Under the pieces are notes generated by a model. The model was not told where the DNA came from. It searched no databases and saw only the letters and a list, made by a program, of their open reading frames with translations. The position numbers and the translations under genes are program-made. A stretch of DNA of 64,000 bases, taken from NCBI RefSeq assembly GCF_014268745.2, contig NZ_JABWRB020000001.1, positions 3,534,001-3,598,000 on the forward strand, written 5' to 3'. Below, piece after piece: positions 1 to 7,602 of the stretch (within the stretch, counting starts at the first letter, position 1; the number at the start of each line of letters is the position of its first letter). The DNA is from Pseudomonas zanjanensis. GTDB lineage: Bacteria; Pseudomonadota; Gammaproteobacteria; Pseudomonadales; Pseudomonadaceae.

Positions 1-328
1 CAAGCGCTGTGGCATGACGACGTTTCGCTTCAGCCGGGTGTTCAAGGAAGCCAATGGGCTCGGCTTCACCGACTACGTACTGAACAAACGCATGAGCTTC
101 GCCAAGGAACTGCTCGACAACAGCCAGATGCCCATCACCAGCATCGGCTATGAGGCCGGCTTCAAGGACCCGTCCTACTTTGCCCGCGCCTTCAAGCAAT
201 ACGCCAGTTGCACGCCCAGCGAGTACCGTCTCGCGTACCAGATGCGCAGCGCGAGTCCTGCACCGGAGCCTGCGGATGAGGCGGCCCTGGAAGCGATTGA
301 AAACCTGGTGCACAGCCTTGAGGGTTGA
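1..328 (+). CDS. AraC-family regulator, C-terminal part (partial)
   Basis: Only the C-terminal DNA-binding domain lies in the window; the frame is open from base 2, so the gene starts upstream. The visible part carries the second helix-turn-helix of an AraC/XylS domain, including the family signature around GYEAGFKDPSYFARAFKQYA and the CTPSEYR ending, followed by a short acidic tail. The N-terminal sensing domain is missing, so the effector and targets cannot be inferred. The family binds DNA as a transcription activator. Family assignment is strong; role unknown. Confidence 0.88.
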   Translation, partial: KRCGMTTFRFSRVFKEANGLGFTDYVLNKRMSFAKELLDNSQMPITSIGYEAGFKDPSYFARAFKQYASCTPSEYRLAYQMRSASPAPEPADEAALEAIENLVHSLEG

Positions 329-337
329 TATTCAGAC

Positions 338-769
338 TCATGGCGCGAGCTTTCTTCTCTCGATTGGAATGGACAGCACGATGCTGGTCCGCGTCTCTCC
401 GTACGCGTTGATTTTCGCGATGATGTCCTCGATCTCAGCCATGGACCTGGCGTAGATCCGGATCAGATAGGAGTCATTCCCCGTGATGTGCAGGCACTCG
501 ACGACCTCGGGTATGTCGGTGAGCGTCGCGATCAATTTGGCTTTTGCCGGCTTGAGGGTGGTAATGCCGACGACGGCCGATATGCCGTAGCCCAGTTTGG
601 TAGGATCCAACTGAGCGCAATAGCCCTTGATGACCCCGGAGTCTTCAAGTTTGCGCAACCTGTCATTGGTGGCAGGAATAGAAAGACCCGCGTGCTTGGA
701 AAGCTCTGTGATGGAGATGCGACCACAGTCCTGTACCTTACCCAGGATTTTGACGTCTATACGATCCAT
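338..769 (-). CDS. Lrp/AsnC-family transcriptional regulator
   Basis: 143 aa, normal length for the family. An N-terminal winged HTH (about residues 4-60, with IDVKILGKVQDCGRISITEL at the start) is followed by a RAM effector domain (about 65-140) that includes the typical ITGNDSYLIRIYA strand. Such proteins sense amino acids and often control a neighbouring export or catabolic gene. It is divergent from the cluster at 969-5714. A perfect inverted repeat lies 29 bp in front of its start (798-829), so autoregulation and control of the cluster are likely but inferred. Confidence 0.93.
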   Translation of the reverse strand: MDRIDVKILGKVQDCGRISITELSKHAGLSIPATNDRLRKLEDSGVIKGYCAQLDPTKLGYGISAVVGITTLKPAKAKLIATLTDIPEVVECLHITGNDSYLIRIYARSMAEIEDIIAKINAYGETRTSIVLSIPIERRKLAP

Positions 770-797
770 GTGCGTTTTCCCCGGTTAAAAGTATAAA

Positions 798-829
798 TTT
801 TAATGAAAAGCCTGCGTTTTTCATTAAAA
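798..829. promoter_or_regulatory. Candidate Lrp-family operator (12-bp perfect inverted repeat)
   Basis: TTTTAATGAAAA at 798-809 is mirrored exactly by TTTTCATTAAAA at 818-829 with an 8-base spacer. It sits in the A/T-rich divergent gap between the Lrp/AsnC gene and the YczE-like gene. Lrp/AsnC dimers bind A/T-rich palindromes of about this size, usually near their own promoter. The repeat is seen directly; its role as operator is inferred. Confidence 0.7.
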
Positions 830-968
830 AAAGCATGCACCAAAATAAAGCATGGCGCTAGTCTATTTCCAGCCTGAAAAACCTGAAAAAGAATCCGGGT
901 AATCAATAGCCCTGCTCTTTAGCGTGACGCACTCATAATAAAATATTCTCTCCAGGGATGGTGTTCGC

Positions 969-1682
969 ATGGAAGATGAAAAGAAAAAGTGTGGAAAAAA
1001 GCCTCACCCGTTGATTCAGCATATTGGCACGCAAGTCCTAAATCTCCGCCACTTCAAGAAAGACCAGATACTGATGTACCTGATGGGCGTCAGCTTCTTT
1101 TCGCTGGGTGCCAAGTGCTTCATCATCAGTCAACTGGGTACCGATCCTCTAGACGTCTTGATCATCTCGATCGATAAAATGCTTATGCTCGGCATGGGTG
1201 TTTGTTCGGCTATCGTGTCGCTGTTCTTCCTGACCTGGTGGATGCTCTGGAACAAAAAATACCCGCCAATAAGCCCCTTCATTACCACGACGCTGACCGG
1301 ACTGCTGATTGATCTCTGGTCGTGGCTGGGGCTCGGAGAGTATTTGATCGTCAGAATGAATGAGTACGCGTTATTGGCCTCGGGGCTGATGTTATGTGCC
1401 TATTCATCCGCATTGATCATCATGAGCGGTATTGGCATCAGGATCATGGATCTTGTGGTATTGACCATGGTATCCAAATGGAACTGGTCATTCACCAAAG
1501 CCAAAATGATCATTGAAATCGGCATCTTTTCCAGCGGTTGGCTTTTAGGCGGGCCGTTCGGTATAGGTACGATTGCATTCCTGCTGGTAATTGGCCCGCT
1601 TATTCAACCGTTCATGAACATGAATGCCAAGCGCTTTGCACTTAAGAACTATGGATTGATGAGCGCTTCATCCGCTTACTAA
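969..1682 (+). CDS. YczE/YyaS/YitT-type integral membrane protein
   Basis: 237 aa with a charged N-terminal stretch (MEDEKKKCGKKPH) followed by about five or six hydrophobic segments. The early GVSFFSLGAKCFIISQLGTDPLDVL and the SGIGIRIMDLVVLTMVSK region resemble the YczE/YitT membrane family, whose biochemical function is not established. The start at 969 follows CAGGGATGG. It is the first gene of the rightward cluster, 97 bp ahead of the radical SAM gene. Base composition is more A/T-rich than in the core genes. A transport or sensing role for the cluster is possible but unproven. Confidence 0.72.
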   Translation: MEDEKKKCGKKPHPLIQHIGTQVLNLRHFKKDQILMYLMGVSFFSLGAKCFIISQLGTDPLDVLIISIDKMLMLGMGVCSAIVSLFFLTWWMLWNKKYPPISPFITTTLTGLLIDLWSWLGLGEYLIVRMNEYALLASGLMLCAYSSALIIMSGIGIRIMDLVVLTMVSKWNWSFTKAKMIIEIGIFSSGWLLGGPFGIGTIAFLLVIGPLIQPFMNMNAKRFALKNYGLMSASSAY

Positions 1683-1779
1683 TAAGAAACATGACTGCCC
1701 TCTAGGGCGGCAGGATGGCTTCGCCTCGACTTTTTAAACCGATGCTATTGATGGCAACTTCCGTGATGAGGAGTGAAAG

Positions 1780-3264
1780 ATGGACACTACAAAAAATAAA
1801 AACTGGACCTTGGAAAGCAGCCCGGCAAAACTCGAAGAAATACTCCCCGGGGGAGCCGTGAAGTGTCATCTTTCCCCACGCAACTGTGTCATTCAGGAAG
1901 GCAAGGTAGGGTTCTGCAAGGTGCGCGGAAACCGTGGGGGCAGGCTCGTTACATTGAACTATGGCAAGGGCGTCCACAGCACCGAAGAAACAATCGAAAC
2001 CGAAGCCGTTTTCCACTTTGCCCCCGGTGAGCGGATCCTGTCCCTGGGCAATATCGGCTGCATGCTCAACTGTGGTTACTGTCACAACTGGAAGACGTCA
2101 CAGGCCAAGTACGTCACCGACAAGGACGTTTACTACTACACCCCCGAGCAGGTGGTGGAGACCGCGCTCAAACACGGTATACGCGTCATTTCCTGGACCT
2201 ATAACGATCCGGTTGTCTGGCATGAATTCATCCTCGATACAGCAAAGCTGGCCAAGGAAGCGGGCCTGATCAATCTTTATAAATCGGCGTTTTTCATCAG
2301 TGAAGAAGCCATCGACGAGTTGTTGCCGGTCATCGATATTTTCTCGATTTCGCTGAAATCCATCTCTCCGGAGTACTACCGCAAGGTCACCACGGGCTGG
2401 GTAGAGCCCGTCCTGGCGGGTATCAAGAAAGTCTATGACGCCGGCAAATATGTCGAGGTCAGCACCTTGATGGTGACCGACATCAGCGACGACGAGGAAA
2501 CGGCCAGAAAAATCAGCCAGTGGGTATTGGATGAACTGGGTCCGAACGTACCGCTGCACTTCGTCCGGTTTCACCCCGACTACAAAATGAGCAACAGCAT
2601 CCGTACACCGGTGGACAGGCTGCTGAAGGCTCGGGACGTCGCTCGGAGCATGGGCGTCGAGCACGTCTACCTGGGGAACGTGAATGATGTCGAAGGGACC
2701 AATACCAGTTGCAACCACTGCAACGCCCTGCTCGTCACCCGGTATGGCTTGAACGCGGACATCATCGGACTGGACAGCAACGGGTGCTGCTCCCAATGCG
2801 GGCATGATGCGCACTTCAAATTACTCGGCGAGCACCAGGCGTACGCCCCTGTCGAGCTGTGCGAGGACGCGCTGAGCGCTTATGAGAAGCGCAAGTTCGA
2901 ATGGCACGGAGACATTGTGTCGCTGCACGCCCAAGTGCTGAATACCGAGGGCTTCGAACAGACTGTCTACCTGCGACGCAACTATACGGACGGGCATAAC
3001 AGCGAGTGGAAATCGCTGACCTTGCGGGCCCATGAAAGCTATCGATTCATCATTGCCAAGGCACGCATCGATGAAACCGGTCCTGAGGTCTGGCTCCCCA
3101 ACGGCGTGAACTCGAACCTTCATGAAGTCTTCGACCGGGCTCACTTCCCGACTGAGTCGATTGAAGAGATCGGCATCTCGCAAAATGACATCACCCCGAC
3201 CGTGGGTTACGAGGGCAAGCAGAACATGTATGAACAGGTCATCAAACTGGTCAGCCAAGCATGA
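1780..3264 (+). CDS. AmmeMemoRadiSam-type radical SAM protein with extra C-terminal domain
   Basis: 494 aa, clearly longer than the roughly 330-350 aa usual for this subgroup. The 4Fe-4S/SAM motif is C94-x3-C98-x2-C101 (GCMLNCGYCHNW). The preceding NCVIQEGKVGFCKVRGNRGG block and the later RFHPDYKMSNS and YLGNVND blocks are typical of AmmeMemoRadiSam and pyruvate-formate-lyase-activase-like enzymes. Two CxxC pairs (C311/C314 and C337/C340) make a zinc-ribbon-like module. About 150 residues after it have no assignment that I recognise; they look beta-rich. The start has a strong GAGGAG site. The stop overlaps the next ATG by 4 bp, so the two are translationally coupled. No AMMECR1 or Memo partner is nearby. 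Substrate unknown. Confidence 0.85.
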   Translation: MDTTKNKNWTLESSPAKLEEILPGGAVKCHLSPRNCVIQEGKVGFCKVRGNRGGRLVTLNYGKGVHSTEETIETEAVFHFAPGERILSLGNIGCMLNCGYCHNWKTSQAKYVTDKDVYYYTPEQVVETALKHGIRVISWTYNDPVVWHEFILDTAKLAKEAGLINLYKSAFFISEEAIDELLPVIDIFSISLKSISPEYYRKVTTGWVEPVLAGIKKVYDAGKYVEVSTLMVTDISDDEETARKISQWVLDELGPNVPLHFVRFHPDYKMSNSIRTPVDRLLKARDVARSMGVEHVYLGNVNDVEGTNTSCNHCNALLVTRYGLNADIIGLDSNGCCSQCGHDAHFKLLGEHQAYAPVELCEDALSAYEKRKFEWHGDIVSLHAQVLNTEGFEQTVYLRRNYTDGHNSEWKSLTLRAHESYRFIIAKARIDETGPEVWLPNGVNSNLHEVFDRAHFPTESIEEIGISQNDITPTVGYEGKQNMYEQVIKLVSQA

Positions 3265-4397
3265 AAGTGTCGACTGAAATACTTCATATCAAGGTGGATG
3301 ACCGGGACGCTCACCCTTCGGTAACACCTATTTATCAGTGCAGCGCGTTCAACGCGGACTCGGCCTTCTTCTACTCAAGGAAAGCCAACCCCAATGTGAC
3401 TGAATTGGAACAGGTCGTCGCGTCCCTGGAGGGCAGCGAATATGCCTTGGCCTACAGCACCGGGATGAGCGCGATCTATATGGTGTTGGAACTGTTGAAA
3501 CCGGGGGCTTCACTGGTCATCAACAAATACATCTATGGCTGCTCTTATAAATTGTTCCAGCGCTATGCGGCACGTATCGGCGCGCACCTGACGATTCTGG
3601 ATCTCACCACGGCCGAGGGTTTGAAGGCCTTGCCGGCGAACGTCGACATGGTGATATTCGAAACACCGACCAACCCGTTCCTGAAAGACATTGATATCCA
3701 TGCGGTCAGCAGGGCCGTCAAGCAAAACAACCCGCAGGCCCTGGTGGTCGTTGACAATACCTGGGCCACGCCGATATTCCAGAAGCCGTTGAACTTTGGC
3801 GCCGACATTTCCCTGTACAGCGCAACCAAATACTTCTCCGGACACAGTGATGTCATGGGCGGCCTGGTGCTGGTCAACAATGAGACGATCTATAACCGCC
3901 TCCTTGAGGGCCGCTTTTATTCAGGCACGATACTGACCCCCAATAGCGCCTGGTTGCTGCGCAGGAGCATGCAGACGTTCAACCTGCGCATGGAAAAACA
4001 CAGCCAGACGACCGCAAGCATGCTCAATTATCTGCGTGAGTTGCCTTTTATCGAGCATGTCTATTACCCACGCATCGATGGCAAGCAATTGACCGGTTAT
4101 GGCGGCATTGTGTTTGTTGATATTCGGCCGGACCTGGTGCCCTTTTACAAAACGTTCACCAGCGCGCTCAAATGGTTTGGCACGGGCACTGGAATGGCCT
4201 GCGTCACGTCAATGGTCGCCCAGCCCTTCAGTGGCAGCCATGCCTCGATGACGGATCAGGAAAAAGCCGACATGGGCATCGAGAAGGGCCTGGTTCGATT
4301 GTGCTTTGGCCTGGAGGATCTCGACGATCTCAAGGAGGATCTGCTCCAGGCATTCGAAACCATGGAAAGCAAGGTCGATCAGAAAGATCCTGCGTAG
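3261..4397 (+). CDS. Cys/Met-metabolism PLP enzyme (cystathionine gamma-synthase fold)
   Basis: 378 aa, slightly shorter than typical MetB/MetC/MetZ proteins. The PLP lysine is K190 in YSATKYFSGHSDVMGG, and FETPTNP and VVDNTWATP are the cofactor-binding blocks of the family. Members catalyse gamma- or beta-replacement or elimination on activated amino acids. Coupling by a 4-bp overlap to the radical SAM gene, and no met genes nearby, suggests a specialised reaction rather than general methionine synthesis; that is inference. It is followed immediately by an intrinsic terminator at 4411-4443. Confidence 0.88.
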   Translation: MKVSTEILHIKVDDRDAHPSVTPIYQCSAFNADSAFFYSRKANPNVTELEQVVASLEGSEYALAYSTGMSAIYMVLELLKPGASLVINKYIYGCSYKLFQRYAARIGAHLTILDLTTAEGLKALPANVDMVIFETPTNPFLKDIDIHAVSRAVKQNNPQALVVVDNTWATPIFQKPLNFGADISLYSATKYFSGHSDVMGGLVLVNNETIYNRLLEGRFYSGTILTPNSAWLLRRSMQTFNLRMEKHSQTTASMLNYLRELPFIEHVYYPRIDGKQLTGYGGIVFVDIRPDLVPFYKTFTSALKWFGTGTGMACVTSMVAQPFSGSHASMTDQEKADMGIEKGLVRLCFGLEDLDDLKEDLLQAFETMESKVDQKDPA

Positions 4398-4410
4398 CGG
4401 TGTCATCACG

Positions 4411-4443
4411 AGCAACGAGCCTTCAATGGCTCGTTGCTTTTTT
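4411..4443 (+). terminator. Intrinsic terminator between the two PLP-enzyme genes
   Basis: AGCAACGAGC and GCTCGTTGCT form a perfect 10-bp stem with an 8-base loop, followed by TTTTT. It ends only 15 bp ahead of the GTG start of the aminotransferase, so that gene is expressed by read-through (attenuation) or from a promoter inside the preceding gene. Confidence 0.88.
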
Positions 4444-4457
4444 ATGGAGCAAAGAAA

Positions 4458-5714
4458 GTGACCGGCGCATTCGAAAACACGATATTCGACGACCCCATCC
4501 TGAACGTTATCCACCTTCTAAATTCCATCGCCCAAGAAAACCCCCAGGCCATTTCACTGGCTTCCGGTCGACCCGATGATCAGCAGTGCGACCCGGCGCT
4601 CATCGACAAGGGCCTGGCCCACTACAAACATCATGTCGCCGGCACCGAGCAATCGCTGGCGACGCTGCTTTGCCAATATGGAAAAACCTCCGGGATCATC
4701 AATGAAACGATCGCCACCTATTTGCAGGTGGATGAAGGGATAACCGTCTCCAATCCTGAAAGCATCGTGGTGTGCCTGGGGTTTCAGGAAGCCTGCACCT
4801 TGACGCTCCTGTCCATCTTTGAAGGCGGTGGGGTGTTGTTGGTGCCTGACCCGGTGTTTTCCGGGATCACCGGCATCGCAAAACTGCTGGGCATAAAGAT
4901 CGTCCCAGTCCCCATGGCGGCTTTTCTCGACCCGATCGCCCTGCGCAAGATCGTTGAAGCACTTGAATCCAGAGGAGAAAAAATCAAAGCACTTTATGCC
5001 GTTCCAGACTTCAGCAATCCGACCGCCGACAGCCTTTCCTATCACGCCAGGACAGCCATGCTTGCCTTGGCCAGGGAAAAGGACTTTTTCATCCTTGAAG
5101 ACACGGCCTACCGCTACTTCAGGTACGAAGGCGCTGCCATTGCATCCATGAAGTCCATCGACAGCAGTCGGGTGTTCTTGCTCGGTTCCTTTGCCAAATC
5201 GATTTTTCCGGGCTTGCGCATGGGTTATGTGGTCGCTCCGCAGGGCCCAGGCGTCATGTCGTTCAACACAAGGTTGTGCAAGGCCAAAAGCCTGATCACC
5301 GTTAACACTCCAGCCCTGTGCCAAGCGGTCGTCGCCGGCGTGCTGATCGAGAACGACTACTCGCTGAAGGGGCTGAACCGGCCCAGGGTGTTGTCCTATA
5401 CGAACAAAAGGAACCACATGCTTGAATGCCTTGAACGTGAATTTCCGCTCAAGGCCGGCGTTCAAGGATCGGTCAGTTGGAATCACCCGACAGGCGGCTT
5501 CTTTATCAACGTGCAGCTGCCTTTCGTCTTTGGCGAAGCTGAAATGCGCGAATGCGCCCAGCAGTTCAAAGTGATCGTCTTCCCGACCACTTTATTTTCG
5601 CTGACGAATGAGGCGGCTAACCAAGTCAGGCTTTCATTCAGCAATGCCACCGCCTCAGACGTCACCCAGGCCATAAGTCGATTCAGGGCGTATGTTGAGT
5701 CCAGGCGGCAGTAG
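4458..5714 (+). CDS. Fold-type I PLP aminotransferase (MocR-like catalytic domain, no HTH)
   Basis: 418 aa from the GTG at 4458. That start is preferred because GGAG (4446-4449) lies 8 bases ahead, while the upstream in-frame TTG at 4434 lies inside the terminator stem. The PLP lysine is K247 in LLGSFAKSIFPGLRMGYV; PDFSNPTADS and LEDTAYRYFRYEG are the aspartate/asparagine cofactor region of class I/II aminotransferases. It resembles the catalytic half of MocR proteins but has no GntR domain, so it is probably an enzyme. Substrate unknown; as part of the cluster it may act on the amino acid handled by the neighbouring enzymes. Confidence 0.85.
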   Translation: MTGAFENTIFDDPILNVIHLLNSIAQENPQAISLASGRPDDQQCDPALIDKGLAHYKHHVAGTEQSLATLLCQYGKTSGIINETIATYLQVDEGITVSNPESIVVCLGFQEACTLTLLSIFEGGGVLLVPDPVFSGITGIAKLLGIKIVPVPMAAFLDPIALRKIVEALESRGEKIKALYAVPDFSNPTADSLSYHARTAMLALAREKDFFILEDTAYRYFRYEGAAIASMKSIDSSRVFLLGSFAKSIFPGLRMGYVVAPQGPGVMSFNTRLCKAKSLITVNTPALCQAVVAGVLIENDYSLKGLNRPRVLSYTNKRNHMLECLEREFPLKAGVQGSVSWNHPTGGFFINVQLPFVFGEAEMRECAQQFKVIVFPTTLFSLTNEAANQVRLSFSNATASDVTQAISRFRAYVESRRQ

Positions 5715-5760
5715 GACCAATGCCGATCAGTTAAGCGAAATAAAGCCAGGCAGTAACCCT

Positions 5761-5865
5761 GTGGCGAGGGAGCTTGCTCCCGCTGGGTCGCGAAGCGGCC
5801 CTGTTTTTGGGGCTGCTACGCCCGAGGCGTCGGACCGGCCCAGCGGGAGCAAGCTCCCTCGCCAC
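5761..5865. repeat. REP pair, type GAGGGAGCTTGCTCCCGC
   Basis: Two inverted copies of the GTGGCGAGGGAGCTTGCTCC family flank about 60 bp. The pair lies between the convergent ends of the aminotransferase and the LysE gene. Arms point inward, so the transcript can form one long hairpin. Confidence 0.93.
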
Positions 5866-5944
5866 GGTTTGTGTGTTTGCCCGTGCTATCCACTTAACTG
5901 ACAGGCATTAGGCAGTAGGACCTCTTTTTGTGCATCATTTTCGA

Positions 5945-6577
5945 TCAGGTTGCCGTCGCCAGCATGACACCCGTGGCGACCTGATACGCCCCCAGAACGG
6001 CGATAGTCGCCCCTGAAAAGTAGTTGATCAGCCGTAGCTTCGATTCGGCAATCCGTGCCTTGAAAATGGAGGAGAACCCGCTTAACCCCAGCCACCAGGC
6101 CGCCGAGCCCAGGAATATACCGGTCACCATCGGCAACAAGGCGTGCTGGCCGCCTTGGCCGCTGGCCATGCCATCGCTCAATGCGGCAAATATCGCGATA
6201 AACGACAAGATGGTCATGGGGTTCGATAGGGTCAGGAACAGCGTGGTCGAGTAGGCTTTGAACATATCGGCCCGCTCACCCGCCATGGCGGTTGCGCCGC
6301 CTTTCGACCGTATTGTCTGATAGCCGATATAGGCGAGGAATAGCCCGCCGAAGATGCACAACCAAGGTTTAAAGCTGATGAGCGTCGCGATGATGGCCGT
6401 GACCCCCAGGGCCCCGATGAATCCATAGATCGAATCGGCGGTGGCCGCCCCCAATCCCGTCGCGAAACCAGCCCTCCACCCCTGCATCAGGCTTCTTTGT
6501 ATGCACAACAACCCAATGGGTCCCACCGGGGCTGCAATACATAGTCCAATGACCATCGATTTAATAAAAACCAGCAT
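5945..6577 (-). CDS. LysE/RhtB-family amino-acid exporter
   Basis: 210 aa with about six membrane segments. The N-terminus VIGLCIAAPVGPIGLLCIQR, followed by GWRAGFATGLGAATADSIYG, is the hallmark of LysE/RhtB exporters, and SNPMTILSF is the conserved mid-protein NP motif. GGAGG lies 9 bases before the ATG at 6577. It is convergent with the aminotransferase. The neighbourhood of an Lrp-type regulator and amino-acid enzymes suggests it exports the product or a toxic analogue; this is inference. Confidence 0.93.
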   Translation of the reverse strand: MLVFIKSMVIGLCIAAPVGPIGLLCIQRSLMQGWRAGFATGLGAATADSIYGFIGALGVTAIIATLISFKPWLCIFGGLFLAYIGYQTIRSKGGATAMAGERADMFKAYSTTLFLTLSNPMTILSFIAIFAALSDGMASGQGGQHALLPMVTGIFLGSAAWWLGLSGFSSIFKARIAESKLRLINYFSGATIAVLGAYQVATGVMLATAT

Positions 6578-6646
6578 AAGTGCACCTCCAGAATGGGTAC
6601 TGGAAGGTTAGGAGAAGTGCTTTTTTTTAGGAATGAGCTATTAATC

Positions 6647-6668
6647 TTCCTTAAGGTTTTTCCTTAAG
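6647..6668. promoter_or_regulatory. Direct repeat upstream of the LysE gene (operator candidate)
   Basis: TTCCTTAAG occurs at 6647-6655 and again at 6660-6668, one and a quarter helical turns apart, in an A/T-rich stretch about 70-90 bp before the LysE start. Such phased repeats are typical of regulator sites. Which protein binds is unknown; the Lrp/AsnC regulator of the cluster is a candidate. Confidence 0.4.
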
Positions 6669-6786
6669 TTTTGCATGAAGTCATTTCGTTTCACCTTCAT
6701 TTTTAAGGTAAAACGCCACCCGTCTCCTCAGCCAACGAAAATCGCTCGTTGTAGGCACAAGAGCGCTGGACGGCCTTTTTACGGGC

Positions 6787-6823
6787 ATAAAAAAACGCCG
6801 CTCATATGAGCGGCGGTTTTTTT
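6787..6823 (-). terminator. Terminator of the tRNA operon (bidirectional)
   Basis: CGCCGCTCAT and ATGAGCGGCG form a perfect stem flanked by A7 on the left and T7 on the right, so it can stop transcription from both strands. On the minus strand it follows the last tRNA-Gly directly. Confidence 0.9.
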
Positions 6824-6828
6824 GAATT

Positions 6829-6904
<76 letters not shown>

Positions 6905-6907
6905 AAA

Positions 6908-6983
6908 TGGCGTCCCCTAGGGGACTCGAACCCCTGTTACCGCCGTGAAAGGGCGGTGTCCTAGGCCACTAGACGAAGGGGAC
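6908..6983 (-). tRNA. tRNA-Glu (anticodon TTC), distal copy
   Basis: 76 nt with encoded CCA. The acceptor GTCCCCT pairs with AGGGGAC; the anticodon arm CCGCCCTTTCACGGCGG reads TTC; the T-arm has GGTTCGAGTCC. Three bases separate it from the following tRNA-Gly. Identical to the copy at 7166-7241. Confidence 0.98.
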
Positions 6984-7087
6984 ACACTAACTGAAACACA
7001 TGGTGTGTATTTCAGTGCCCAAATCCGCATCCGAAGATGTCGGCTCTGGCTTCACTCAGCCCTGCCCGAAAGCAACGCTGTTTAAAT

Positions 7088-7163
<76 letters not shown>

Positions 7164-7165
7164 AT

Positions 7166-7241
7166 TGGCGTCCCCTAGGGGACTCGAACCCCTGTTACCG
7201 CCGTGAAAGGGCGGTGTCCTAGGCCACTAGACGAAGGGGAC
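7166..7241 (-). tRNA. tRNA-Glu (anticodon TTC), proximal copy
   Basis: First gene of the tRNA operon, same sequence as 6908-6983. Transcription starts a short distance upstream from the promoter at 7304-7332. Confidence 0.98.
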
Positions 7242-7303
7242 ACACGTACAACATTCACTGCTTAGAGCGTTTGGCTGAGTGCTTTACGCTGTAAGTGGCG
7301 CGC

Positions 7304-7332
7304 ATTCTATGGATGGATTGAAGGGTCGTCAA
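7304..7332 (-). promoter_or_regulatory. Sigma70 promoter of the tRNA operon
   Basis: On the minus strand the -35 TTGACG (7327-7332) and the -10 TAGAAT (7304-7309) are separated by 17 bp. The -10 is followed by GCGCGCC, a G/C-rich discriminator typical of stable-RNA promoters under stringent (ppGpp) control. It lies about 60 bp ahead of the first tRNA-Glu. Confidence 0.87.
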
Positions 7333-7602
7333 CCCCCAGATATAAATTTATTTAAATCAATGACTTCGCCCGGTTTGAGGGGGCGATCCGCGCATTTCCC
7401 TCGTCCGGTCTCTGACGCCTATATTCTGTCGCCCGCCGAGACGCTATAGTCGCGCCCGGCAAATGATGGCAATGTGCTCCTACCCGGTTATGCTTCCTAT
7501 AAACAGCACGACGCCCGTCTAATCGCGTCGCTCGGGCCTATGCGCTTAAAAGCCAAGCCACTACACTCATGACATGCGTACCCTAATAAAGAGGTCTTAC
7601 CG
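7333..7602. other. Intergenic gap between tRNA promoter and the next gene
   Basis: About 270 bp hold the divergent upstream regions of the tRNA operon and of the membrane-anchored protein at 7603. Apart from the tRNA promoter and the GAGG ribosome site at 7591-7594 I see no repeat, RNA gene or open reading frame worth calling. Confidence 0.6.
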
